Source: Nitrospirota bacterium (GTDB lineage: Bacteria; Nitrospirota; Thermodesulfovibrionia; Thermodesulfovibrionales; Magnetobacteriaceae). From it: DNA of 64,000 nucleotides. This document shows positions 32,836 through 41,192 of this stretch, in pieces. The DNA lies in the NCBI GenBank assembly GCA_015233045.1, contig JADFYL010000001.1:1-64000 (forward strand), read 5' to 3'. Position numbers and translations under genes: made by a program. The notes beneath the pieces were generated by a model. It had not been told where the DNA came from, searched no databases, and saw only the letters and a program-made list of their open reading frames with translations. How positions within the stretch are numbered: position 1 is the first letter of the stretch; each line of letters begins with the position of its first letter.

Positions 32836-32952
32836 CCAAATATCCTACCATTATAAAAACGCCTCATTTGCCCGCAACGTGGTAAAAGGTTTATGTCAAG
32901 GTGATGATGGCACTTGTAACAACCCACCCTGATAGGTTATTATCTACACACT

Positions 32953-33999
32953 ATGTTACACGAAAGATTCCCGAACCTTACAACGACCGGCATTGGAAGT
33001 CTCCCCCACGAGGACGCAGGGGAGGCGTGCAGGGCAATCGTTGAGAACTTTGACATACCGTTTTGGCCTCAACTGCCTCGAAGGTCATTCACTGAATCCA
33101 TGATCTTGCAATACTCTGAGGGTATGCCTTTTATAAAAAAAGATGAATCACGAGAGCGCGTATGGATAGAAAGAGAAGAGGACGACGCGCCTCTGAGGCA
33201 ATTCTACGAATCATACGCGGTTCAAATGCCCGTCTCGGCCATATCGCCGTCCTATGCCGCGGGGTTTTATGAGATGTGCCGGCAATTGCAACAAACGCCG
33301 CCCCTGCAATCAGGCAATAAATTACCATTTATAAAAGGCCACATAACCGGCCCCTTGACCTTTACGCTTGGACTAAAAGACCGTGACGGCAGAGACATTT
33401 ATTACGACGAAGAACTCAGGGAACTTGCCCTCATGCTGTTAATCTCAAAGGCCGCGTGGCAGGTGGAAAAACTTAAGGAGCTGGCCTCAACCGTAGTGAT
33501 CTTTATTGACGAGCCAGTGCTTTCCTCTGTTGGCTCAAGTACATATTTAGGGGTTTCAGAGTCCGAAATCAAGCGGCTGCTAAAGGCGGTCATTGACGGA
33601 GTGAAACAGACCGGCGCTGTGACTGGCCTGCACTGTTGCGGCAACTGTGACTGGCCGATGGTTTTTGGTGTCAGGCCGGACATCGTGAACTTCGACGCGT
33701 ACGGGTATTTTGACACCATAGAAATATACCGTGAGTCGATGGCAGACTATGTGTCAACCGGAGGCATGATGGCCTGGGGGATAATTCCTACGACAGACGC
33801 TATTAGAACTGAGGACGCCCAAGGGATAAAGAGAAAATTCATGGAGCGTTACGAGAGGCTTCAAAAGTATAACAACTTTCTTGTCTCTAACCTTATACTT
33901 ACCCCTTCCTGTGGCACGGGTTCATTAAGCACGGTGGAGTCAGAGAAGGTATTTTCCCTCCTGCGGGGCCTGAAGGATTACCTTATGGTAACGCTTTGA
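32953..33999 (+). CDS. core-type MetE-like methionine synthase / methyltransferase (UROD-MetE superfamily)
   Basis: A 348-aa single-barrel protein equal to the C-terminal catalytic half of MetE. The N-terminal T-T-G-I-G-S-L-P-H, zinc site H-C-C-G-N-C-D-W at about 225-232, F-I-D-E-P-V-L-S and the C-terminal L-T-P-S-C-G-T-G-S are visible. Core-MetE enzymes lacking the N-terminal barrel have been shown to use methylcobalamin rather than methyl-THF, so cobalamin-dependent methionine formation is likely (family knowledge). It is the first gene of a run with tmk-holB-ricT-metG. The gap 32836-32952 holds no clear element. Confidence 0.85.
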   Translation: MLHERFPNLTTTGIGSLPHEDAGEACRAIVENFDIPFWPQLPRRSFTESMILQYSEGMPFIKKDESRERVWIEREEDDAPLRQFYESYAVQMPVSAISPSYAAGFYEMCRQLQQTPPLQSGNKLPFIKGHITGPLTFTLGLKDRDGRDIYYDEELRELALMLLISKAAWQVEKLKELASTVVIFIDEPVLSSVGSSTYLGVSESEIKRLLKAVIDGVKQTGAVTGLHCCGNCDWPMVFGVRPDIVNFDAYGYFDTIEIYRESMADYVSTGGMMAWGIIPTTDAIRTEDAQGIKRKFMERYERLQKYNNFLVSNLILTPSCGTGSLSTVESEKVFSLLRGLKDYLMVTL

Positions 34000-34024
34000 T
34001 GCATCACTTGAGGAGGAACCCGCG

Positions 34025-34642
34025 ATATTTATATCTATTGAAGGCATAGAGGGGGCGGGCAAGACTACACAGGTTTGCATGGTGTCAGAGCGATTGCGCG
34101 CGGGGGGCTTTGAGGTGGTTGCCACATTTGAGCCGGGCGGGACTGAAATAGGAAAGAGGATAAGGGAAATCTTACTTGACAAGAGTTTTGAGCAGATGTC
34201 ACCGTTGGCGGAACTCCTGCTATATAACGCGGCAAGGGCGCAGCATTTGGCTGAGGTGATTTCTAAGGCGCTGGACAGGCACGCCGTTGTTATCACAGAC
34301 AGGTTTACGGATTCAACCCTGGCCTACCAGAGCTACGGCAGGGGGCTGGATGAGCGGCTCATCATGGACATTGACAAGATAGCAACGGGGGGACTTCGCC
34401 CTGATATGACCGTCTTACTTGACCTGCCGCCAAGTATCGGCCTCGGAAGAAATAAAGATGCAAACAAAACAGACAGGTTTGAGATTGAGCCGTTGGCTTT
34501 TCACGAAAAGGTTCGCGCCGGGTTTCTTGAATTAGCGAATAGTGATCCCGCTCGTTTTAAAGTCATCAATGCCGCGGCAGACACTGCCGTTGTCACCAAA
34601 GAGATAGTTGCGGCAATAGAGGAAAGACTGCGATGTCATTAG
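34025..34642 (+). CDS. tmk: thymidylate kinase, apparent AUA start codon
   Basis: Phosphorylates dTMP to dTDP. F-I-S-I-E-G-I-E-G-A-G-K-T-T-Q (Walker A) begins directly at residue 2 if the start is ATA 34025; then E-P-G-G-T-E-I-G, D-R-F-T-D-S-T-L-A-Y-Q and a lid segment. GAGGAGG (34010-34016) is 8 nt upstream of the ATA. The frame is closed by TAA at 33989-33991 and holds no ATG, GTG or TTG before the Walker A. The first ATG (34079) would delete the P-loop. So either AUA initiates or a single-base sequence error hides ATG. 205 aa, normal length. Overlaps holB by 10 nt. Confidence 0.93.
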   Translation: MFISIEGIEGAGKTTQVCMVSERLRAGGFEVVATFEPGGTEIGKRIREILLDKSFEQMSPLAELLLYNAARAQHLAEVISKALDRHAVVITDRFTDSTLAYQSYGRGLDERLIMDIDKIATGGLRPDMTVLLDLPPSIGLGRNKDANKTDRFEIEPLAFHEKVRAGFLELANSDPARFKVINAAADTAVVTKEIVAAIEERLRCH

Positions 34643-35739
34643 ACAAGCTGCCATTACATGGCCATCCATTAAACGGATTGATGGGACAGCCGAGGGCGAT
34701 TCGAATACTTGGCGGTATGTTGAGAACCGGCAGGATAGTACCAGCTTATTTATTTGCCGGTGCGCCCGGCACAGGAAAGAAAACGGCCGCCTTTTCCTTT
34801 ATAAAGGCAATGAACTGTGAAGACGGCGGTGCTGTAAGGGAAGGGAATTTTTGCGGCAGATGCCGCTCGTGTAAAAATACGGACTTGCTTGTGCATCCTG
34901 ACCTGAAGGTAATGGCCCCTGAGGACACCGTTAAAAAGACCGGCAAGGCCGACAATACCGAGCAACCCAAGGAGGCCAGCAGGGTTATACAAATAGATCA
35001 GATCAGGGAGGCCGTTGATTTTTTGTCAACCAGCGCAATGGAGTGGAAGGGAAAGGCCGTCATAATTAAAGACGCGCACGCGATGAATGTTTACGCTGGA
35101 AATGCCTTTCTTAAGACGCTTGAAGAGCCTCCCGCGGGAAGCATAATCGTGCTGATTACCAACAAGGAGGATGCCGTATTGGACACTATACGCTCAAGGT
35201 GCGTTAAAATACCGTTTGTGCCGCTTTCTTTTGAGGTATTACGCGCGATAGCGGACACTAAGGGTGTCGCACCGACAGACGAACAGCTCGGCCTGTCAAA
35301 CGGGAGCGCCAGTGCTATGTTAAACGACACCCTGATAAGCGGGCGCAACAGGGCGCTGCTGATGTTCACAGAAATGGTCAACGGAAATAAGACACACCAA
35401 TGGAAGGACAGACAAGAGATGGCCCTCTGGTTTGAGGCCGCGATGTCATTTCTCCGGGATATGGCAGTGCTGAAATTGGGACAAGACGGCACAGCCATGG
35501 TGAACATGGACAAGGGGGCGGAGTTTGCCAACCTGTGCAAGGCCGTGGATATAGAAGTGATAGTGGATTGTTATGAAACCTTCTTTAGCCTGAGCAGGTA
35601 TTTTGCGGTGAATATTAACAAGGGTATTGTGTTTAACTATACAGCCTTAAAACTGAGAGACGTTTTTGGACGGGTTACACCCTCGCAGAGGGGTCGCAGC
35701 AGCGCGTCTCAGGGTGCGTTTAGAGAAGGGGTTTATTGA
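34633..35739 (+). CDS. holB: DNA polymerase III delta' subunit
   Basis: Clamp-loader subunit, 368 aa. P-loop variant G-A-P-G-T-G-K-K-T-A, zinc-module cysteines C-G-R-C-R-S-C near 75-81, V-I-I-K-D-A-H-A-M (Walker B-like) and L-K-T-L-E-E-P-P with the sensor S-R-C. An insertion rich in Lys, Thr and Glu (about 100-120) follows the zinc module. The order tmk-holB-ricT-metG is conserved widely in bacteria and supports the call. Confidence 0.94.
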   Translation: MSLDKLPLHGHPLNGLMGQPRAIRILGGMLRTGRIVPAYLFAGAPGTGKKTAAFSFIKAMNCEDGGAVREGNFCGRCRSCKNTDLLVHPDLKVMAPEDTVKKTGKADNTEQPKEASRVIQIDQIREAVDFLSTSAMEWKGKAVIIKDAHAMNVYAGNAFLKTLEEPPAGSIIVLITNKEDAVLDTIRSRCVKIPFVPLSFEVLRAIADTKGVAPTDEQLGLSNGSASAMLNDTLISGRNRALLMFTEMVNGNKTHQWKDRQEMALWFEAAMSFLRDMAVLKLGQDGTAMVNMDKGAEFANLCKAVDIEVIVDCYETFFSLSRYFAVNINKGIVFNYTALKLRDVFGRVTPSQRGRSSASQGAFREGVY

Positions 35740-36767
35740 ATATGCCTACAGTTGTCGGGATCAGATTTAAGAAATGTGGTAAGATTTACGATTTCGAGGT
35801 GGACGGGTTGACAGTAAAGGTTGGAGATTTCGTCGTAGTGGAATCAAGTTTTGGCCTAACCATAGGAAACGTAGTTGTAGGTGAAAAAACCATAGAAGTC
35901 GCCGATAAGGAACTCAAGAAGGTCATTCGCAGCGTTACCGAAGAGGACATCAACGCAAAGGAAGGCAACGACTTGCTGGAACAACAGACAAGGGAGTACT
36001 GCCTTGAGAGGATTGCCGCGCGTGTACTTCCAATGAAGCTGGTGCATACTGAGGTAACCCTTGACAGGCGGCGCATAGTGTTTTACTTTACGGCTGATGG
36101 CAGGATAGACTTCAGAGAGCTTGTGAAAGACCTGGCCTCAAGGTTCAAGACACGAATAGAGATGCGCCAGATAGGCGTAAGGGATGAGACAAAGTTCATA
36201 GGGGGAATAGGTATATGCGGCAGGGAGGTATGCTGCCGGACATTTCTGTCAAATTTTGCACCGATTTCTATAAGAATGGCAAAGAAACAGGACCTTGCCT
36301 TAAATCCTGGCAAGTTATCAGGGCTTTGCGGCAGGCTGATGTGCTGCCTGGGCTTTGAGGTAGAGGATTTCAGGGCAGAGGACGCCATAGTGATTAAGGA
36401 AGACGTAGCTATAGATGAACTAATCGGGGAAGAGAAATGCGGGTTCTGTATTAACGTTGACGGTGCGGCGGTGGTGCCGCAATCCAACGGCAATGAGGTG
36501 TCAGAATCTATCCCGGATAGCCCCGCGGCAGCACCGAAAAATCGTGACCGCAGGAAAAAGCAGTTTATCAAGCGACACTCCACCGCCACTGCGGCAAAAG
36601 AGGTATCTGAGACAAAGGCTGGAGGCAGTGCGGACACCACCCCGCAAGAACCAGTAAAACAGGAAACCCCCACAGACGCACCAAAGGACACACAAGGGGA
36701 GACAAAGTCCGGAGAGAAGAAAAATAAATGGAGATACAGAAAGTTTAAGGCCAAAAAGAAGCCGTAA
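35736..36767 (+). CDS. ricT: PSP1-domain protein (RicT/YaaT family)
   Basis: A 343-aa protein with a PSP1 domain to about residue 225; the cysteine-rich parts G-I-G-I-C-G-R-E-V-C-C and S-G-L-C-G-R-L-M-C-C-L are the ones that bind an Fe-S cluster in the B. subtilis RicAFT complex, which acts on RNase Y. A Lys/Pro/Thr-rich disordered tail of about 100 residues ends in K-F-K-A-K-K-K-P and may bind RNA. TTG at 35736 overlaps the holB stop as TTGA; ATG at 35742 is equally possible. ricA and ricF are not in the window. Confidence 0.92.
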   Translation: MNMPTVVGIRFKKCGKIYDFEVDGLTVKVGDFVVVESSFGLTIGNVVVGEKTIEVADKELKKVIRSVTEEDINAKEGNDLLEQQTREYCLERIAARVLPMKLVHTEVTLDRRRIVFYFTADGRIDFRELVKDLASRFKTRIEMRQIGVRDETKFIGGIGICGREVCCRTFLSNFAPISIRMAKKQDLALNPGKLSGLCGRLMCCLGFEVEDFRAEDAIVIKEDVAIDELIGEEKCGFCINVDGAAVVPQSNGNEVSESIPDSPAAAPKNRDRRKKQFIKRHSTATAAKEVSETKAGGSADTTPQEPVKQETPTDAPKDTQGETKSGEKKNKWRYRKFKAKKKP

Positions 36768-36790
36768 CAACACGGAGGTCATACGTTATC

Positions 36791-38764
36791 ATGGAAGGAA
36801 AGCTTGTAGTGGAAGAAAAGTCTGTGGAAGAGAAGTCTATTGTGGAAGGAGAATCTGAGGAAGGAAAATCTTTTTATGTAACAACTCCTATATATTATGT
36901 AAACGATGTCCCGCATATAGGACACGCCTATACGACGGTTGCGGCGGATATATTGGCAAGATTCAATAGATTGATAGGCCGCAGCGTATTTTTCCTTACA
37001 GGCACTGACGAACACGGCCAGAAGGTACTTAAAGCTGCACAAACCGCGGGATTAACCCCCTCTGCGCATACAGACAAGCTTTGCGAGAATTTCAAAAAAC
37101 TCTGGACAAGGCTTGACATTACAAATGACGCCTTCATAAGAACAACCCATCCTGACCACATTTCGACAGTCCAGGATTTCCTTCTTCAGCTCTTCAACAA
37201 GGGAGAGATTGTAAAGCGCCGCTATGAGGGTTGGTACTGTACGCATGATGAGCGGTTCTGGACAGATAAAGACATAAAGGACGGCATCTGCCCCGACTGT
37301 GGCAGGGCGGTTGAGAAGATAGAAGAGGAGAATTATTTTTTTCTTATGTCGAAGTACCACGACAGGCTCGTGACGCACATAAAGGACAATCCCGGCTATA
37401 TAATGCCCGAATCAAGGAGAAACGAAGTCCTTGGATTCCTAAGGTCAAACGCCCTCGGAGATTTATGCATATCGAGACCAGCCCAGCGGCTCTCATGGGG
37501 TGTGCCTATGCCGTTTGACAATAACTATGTGACTTACGTATGGTTTGACGCCCTGATAAACTATTACTCTGCGACGCGCTATTTAAGCGGCAATAAGAAG
37601 GATTTCTGGCCAGCCACCGTTCATATAGTAGGAAAGGATATCCTAACAACCCACGCGGTGTTTTGGAGCGCTATGTTGATGGCTTTGGATATACCCCTGC
37701 CTAAGCGCCTGTTCGCCCATGGGTGGTGGACTATGAAGGGGCAAAAGATGTCGAAATCTCTTGGCAACGCGGTTGACCCGTTCAAAATAATAGAAAAGTA
37801 CGGGGCGGACGCGCTGAGGTATTTCCTGTTTCGCGAGGTAACGTTTGGCCTTGACGGGGATTTCTCAGAGGAGGCGCTTGTGGGGAGAATCAATACCGAC
37901 CTTGCCAACGACCTTGGGAATCTGGTCAGCAGGTCTTTTGCCATGCTGAATAAGTTTTTTCAGGGCAAGATACCAACTCCCGATGGAGAAGAGATCGAAC
38001 TAAAAACCCTCGCTGAGGGTATTTTATTGAACATAGTCGGCCATCTTGATGACCTTGCCTTTCATAGGGCGATAGATGATATATGGACGCTTGTAACATA
38101 TTTAAATAAATACATTGATACAAACAAACCCTGGGTACTTGCCAAATCCAGCGAAACAGAGGGCAGGCTGCGCACGGTTATATATTCACTAATGGAGGGC
38201 CTCAGATTTGTGAGCCTGTATCTCTATCCATTTATGCCGAAATCAATGGCGATGCTCTACAACCATTTAACGAATGGGGACGCCTCAATAGTAACCCTTC
38301 CCGAAGTAAGTCAATGGGGCCTGATTGAAAAAGATATGCAAACGCAGGAGATGGAGCAAATGTTTCCAAGGATTGAAACAGATGCCAAGCCGCCTAAAGC
38401 CCCTCAAGCCGCAATGCCCCCTCCGAAGGAGGAGGGCGTCATAAACATCATAGACATTGCTGACTTCGCGAAGGTAAGGCTCAAGACCGCGAAGGTAATT
38501 GCCGCAGAGGCCGTGAAGGGCTCAAGCAAACTCATTAGATTAACCGTTGACTCTGGTGAGGAGCGCCAGGTGGTGGCGGGCATAGGAAAGCACTACACGG
38601 CGCAGGAGCTGATAGGCAAGACAGTGGTTATAGTGGCAAACCTCAAGCCAGCGAAGCTCATGGGGGTTGAATCACAGGGGATGGTGCTGGCCGCCTCTGA
38701 CGCCGAAGGGCTGACGCTGATAACGGTAGATAGGGAAATCCCCCCTGGTGCGCTGGTAAAATAA
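36791..38764 (+). CDS. metG: methionyl-tRNA synthetase with C-terminal tRNA-binding domain
   Basis: A 657-aa class I synthetase. After an unusual roughly 27-residue acidic N-terminal extension built of V-E-E-K-S-like repeats, the catalytic core begins F-Y-V-T-T-P-I-Y-Y-V-N-D with P-H-I-G-H; C-P-D-C in the insert, K-M-S-K-S in the catalytic loop, then an anticodon-binding helical domain. A C-terminal EMAPII/Arc1p-like OB domain (about 550-657) starts D-F-A-K-V-R-L-K-T-A. CGGAGG lies 12 nt before ATG 36791. Last gene of the tmk-holB-ricT-metG run. Confidence 0.96.
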   Translation: MEGKLVVEEKSVEEKSIVEGESEEGKSFYVTTPIYYVNDVPHIGHAYTTVAADILARFNRLIGRSVFFLTGTDEHGQKVLKAAQTAGLTPSAHTDKLCENFKKLWTRLDITNDAFIRTTHPDHISTVQDFLLQLFNKGEIVKRRYEGWYCTHDERFWTDKDIKDGICPDCGRAVEKIEEENYFFLMSKYHDRLVTHIKDNPGYIMPESRRNEVLGFLRSNALGDLCISRPAQRLSWGVPMPFDNNYVTYVWFDALINYYSATRYLSGNKKDFWPATVHIVGKDILTTHAVFWSAMLMALDIPLPKRLFAHGWWTMKGQKMSKSLGNAVDPFKIIEKYGADALRYFLFREVTFGLDGDFSEEALVGRINTDLANDLGNLVSRSFAMLNKFFQGKIPTPDGEEIELKTLAEGILLNIVGHLDDLAFHRAIDDIWTLVTYLNKYIDTNKPWVLAKSSETEGRLRTVIYSLMEGLRFVSLYLYPFMPKSMAMLYNHLTNGDASIVTLPEVSQWGLIEKDMQTQEMEQMFPRIETDAKPPKAPQAAMPPPKEEGVINIIDIADFAKVRLKTAKVIAAEAVKGSSKLIRLTVDSGEERQVVAGIGKHYTAQELIGKTVVIVANLKPAKLMGVESQGMVLAASDAEGLTLITVDREIPPGALVK

Positions 38765-38771
38765 AAAGAAC

Positions 38772-38880
38772 CGCCGGAGCACTGAGGCCGCCAACAGGCG
38801 GCAGCCCAAACGAGATAGACAAAACATTGGCAAAACTACGGGGTGAAGGGGGGGTTACCCCCCCCTTCGTCGTTAATCTG
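38772..38880 (+). repeat. two-hairpin intergenic repeat, copy 3
   Basis: The best preserved copy: CGCCGGAGCACTGAGGCCGC, a GCCGCC/GGCGGC hairpin, the middle AAAACATTGGCAAAACTACG block and the long G/C hairpin at 38845-38868. It begins 7 nt after the metG stop and lies between convergent metG and gspG. Confidence 0.65.
38845..38868. terminator. bidirectional terminator hairpin between metG and gspG
   Basis: GAAGGGGGGG paired with CCCCCCCTTC around a 4-nt loop (TTAC), followed on the plus side by T-rich sequence with TTAATC repeats up to about 38910. The convergent genes on both sides make it a likely terminator. Confidence 0.65.
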
Positions 38881-38916
38881 TTAATCTTTTAATCCTTTAA
38901 TCTGTTAAAATCCTTC

Positions 38917-39348
38917 TCATTCCCAGCTTTTGATGTCTTTATTCTCGCCTTCGCCGCCTTCCGCGCCGTCTGCTCCGAATGAGTAGAGGTCGTAGTCGCC
39001 GTGGTTACCGGGAAAGACGTAGTGATATGGGCGTTTCCATGGGTCAGACGGTACACTTTTCTTTAGATAAGGGCCATCCCAGCCGTCAGCGCCAGGGTTT
39101 TTCTGAAGAGCGTCGAGACCTTCCTCCGTTGAGGGGAATCTTCCCGTATCTATCTTGAACTGCTCAAGTGCCTGGCCGAGAAGCTCTATCTGTGCCCTGG
39201 CGGCGGATTGTTTACTTTTTCCAACCTTATTAAACATGCGCGGGGCGACCAGTGCTGCCAGAAGCCCCAATATCAGCATAACTACCAGAAGCTCAATCAG
39301 CGTGAAGCCCCGTTTATCTTTCAGCACTAGCATAGCTCTCAAATCCAA
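38917..39348 (-). CDS. gspG: type II secretion major pseudopilin
   Basis: A 143-aa pseudopilin. Prepilin-peptidase site K-R-G then F-T-L-I-E-L-L-V-V-M, a Glu at +5, one N-terminal membrane helix, and the GspG C-terminal pattern G-R-F-P-S-T-E-E-G-L, D-P-W-K-R-P-Y-H-Y and Y-D-L-Y-S-F-G-A-D-G-x-x-G-G-E-G with calcium-binding residues. TTG 39348 has AGGAGG at 7 nt; ATG 39333 is the alternative. No other gsp genes are nearby, so it is an orphan here. Confidence 0.93.
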   Translation of the reverse strand: MDLRAMLVLKDKRGFTLIELLVVMLILGLLAALVAPRMFNKVGKSKQSAARAQIELLGQALEQFKIDTGRFPSTEEGLDALQKNPGADGWDGPYLKKSVPSDPWKRPYHYVFPGNHGDYDLYSFGADGAEGGEGENKDIKSWE

Positions 39349-39442
39349 ACCCTGTCCTCCTCTGTAATTATGGTAGCAAAAAACTATTGGAAAAATAAAG
39401 GGCTTCCCTTAGCTTTCATTGCTGACAGATAAGGCTTATTAG

Positions 39443-40159
39443 CTATTTCCCACCGGGAAGCAGGGCGTTTCTCATCGCGTGGAGGTACCACTTCAGGTAC
39501 TTGGGTGACCACTTTATTATTTTAAACCGCGATTCACCTTTCTCTCTGTCGTGCCAGATGGTTGGCACTTCGGCTATGCGGAATCCGGCAATGTGTGCCT
39601 TCACTACAAGCTCAAGTCCGATTTCAAAACCGCCGTCGCTCTCAATCTCAAACGTTTCAATGACCTTTCTTCTGTATAATTTATAGCTGTTTGTCGAGTC
39701 GTGAGTGGGAAGTCCGGCGATAACCTTTAAAGACAATCCCGCTGCCCTTGATAAATTTTTCTTTATTAACGGGCCGCCCACCTGCCCCCCGCCCTTTACG
39801 TACCTTGAGCCGCACACTATGTCACAGCCCTCTTCTATCAAACGATACATCTTGTCAACATCGGCATAATCGTCTGACATGTCTGCCATCGTAACGAGCA
39901 GACAGTCTCCGTCGGCGGTCTTTATGCCAGTTTTTATAGCGCTTGCCACACCTCTATCTGGATTCTTTATAAAGGTTACCGGATGCCCTTGTTCAATAAA
40001 CGGCCTTGCCGCTGGCAGAGTGTCGTCTTCGTCGAAATCATAAACAAGATATATTCTGTGTGGGGTGGAGACCTTCTCATGTATCGCGGCCAGCACCGTG
40101 GCGATGTTCTTCCCTTCATTATAAACGGGAATGATTATAGCGAGGGGCAATTCGCTCAC
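39443..40159 (-). CDS. family 2 glycosyltransferase (dolichyl-phosphate mannose synthase-like)
   Basis: A 238-aa soluble GT-A enzyme: I-I-I-P-V-Y-N-E-G-K-N-I, the D-F-D-E-D-D segment, M-A-D-M-S-D-D in the metal-site position, G-S-R-Y-V-K-G-G and a C-terminal W-H-D-R-E-K-G-E-S-R-F. It probably transfers a sugar to a polyprenyl phosphate or another lipid acceptor. GTG start overlaps the end region of the epimerase gene; it is the last of the heptose-kinase / epimerase / glycosyltransferase run. Confidence 0.9.
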   Translation of the reverse strand: MSELPLAIIIPVYNEGKNIATVLAAIHEKVSTPHRIYLVYDFDEDDTLPAARPFIEQGHPVTFIKNPDRGVASAIKTGIKTADGDCLLVTMADMSDDYADVDKMYRLIEEGCDIVCGSRYVKGGGQVGGPLIKKNLSRAAGLSLKVIAGLPTHDSTNSYKLYRRKVIETFEIESDGGFEIGLELVVKAHIAGFRIAEVPTIWHDREKGESRFKIIKWSPKYLKWYLHAMRNALLPGGK

Positions 40160-40163
40160 TTGC

Positions 40164-41183
40164 CTATATGCCGCCTATTTCTATTTGTGCCTTAATCCAC
40201 GGGATAACCTCGTCGAGGGCGGCCTCAAGCGAGGTCCCGGCCTCAAACCCAAGGACTCTTTTAGCCTTTTCCACGTTGGGAACCCTTTTTTGCACATCGT
40301 ATTTAAACGGGTCATCACATGTGTATCTAAATGGTTTATCTGTGTTAATTTTATTCCAGATCAACTCCGCCAGTTCAAGGACTGTTGTTGAGCGATTAGT
40401 TGAGATATTAAAATCCTCGCCCACTGCCTTCTGGCTCTCTATGCACAGGCGGATACCGCGCACAAGGTCACCGGCATAGGTGTAGTGGCGCAACTGGTTT
40501 CCCTTTCCGAGTATGTGAAGAGGGTCCTGCCCCTTGAGTACTTTCTGAACGAGGTCAGGGACGACGTGGCTCATGGCAAGGCTGACGTTTCCGGAGAGGA
40601 TTTCCTTCTCCACCTTGGCGCGTTTCTCTCCTATGCCCACCGCGTTAAATGGCCTTATTATTGTATATGGGAGTTTGTACTGCTCATAGGCGCCCTTTGC
40701 GAAGTACTCACAGGCCAGCTTTTGAAAGCCGTATGTGGACAATGGTGGTGGGCAGTTCATCTGTTCCCCTTCAGGGGTTGGATAGTTGGTAGTGCTCTCA
40801 AACACCATTGAGGAGGATATGACGTTTATCTTCTTTAGTTTCCTGTTTTGAAACGCCCAGATAGCGGCGTCGAATGCCGCGGCGGTGATTCTTTCGTTTT
40901 CGGCTATTAAATCATACGCCAGCTCGTGAAACAACGAAATACCACCTATGATTGCCGCAATGGCCACAATTTGATCGCAGTCCGAAAGCAGCTCTTTGAG
41001 CAGTTCAACATTCTTTGCGTCACCCTCGACAAAGCGGAACCCTGCGTGGGAATCGTAAGATTTTTCTACCTTGCCGTATTTTGAGAAGTTGTCTATCCCG
41101 ATGACTTCATGGCCGTGTTCTAAAAGCTCGTCCACGAGGTAACCGCCCACAAACCCGGCCGAGCCGGTTACAAGAATCTTCAT
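40164..41183 (-). CDS. NAD-dependent sugar epimerase/dehydratase
   Basis: A 339-aa extended short-chain dehydrogenase. T-G-S-A-G-F-V-G-G-Y (NAD motif, 7-16), I-D-N-F acid at the end of strand 2, V-I-S-S-S catalytic Ser and Y-G-F-Q-K (Y-x3-K), then R-P-F-N-A-V-G. It acts on a nucleotide sugar; exact substrate unclear. It starts 10 nt after the heptose-kinase gene and is followed by the glycosyltransferase, so the three make a surface-sugar module. Confidence 0.92.
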   Translation of the reverse strand: MKILVTGSAGFVGGYLVDELLEHGHEVIGIDNFSKYGKVEKSYDSHAGFRFVEGDAKNVELLKELLSDCDQIVAIAAIIGGISLFHELAYDLIAENERITAAAFDAAIWAFQNRKLKKINVISSSMVFESTTNYPTPEGEQMNCPPPLSTYGFQKLACEYFAKGAYEQYKLPYTIIRPFNAVGIGEKRAKVEKEILSGNVSLAMSHVVPDLVQKVLKGQDPLHILGKGNQLRHYTYAGDLVRGIRLCIESQKAVGEDFNISTNRSTTVLELAELIWNKINTDKPFRYTCDDPFKYDVQKRVPNVEKAKRVLGFEAGTSLEAALDEVIPWIKAQIEIGGI

Positions 41184-41192
41184 ATTGTCTCC

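Noticed and set aside
36083-36754. 223-aa minus-strand frame across ricT
   Set aside because: Antisense of the Cys-rich and Lys-rich parts of ricT; no family features.
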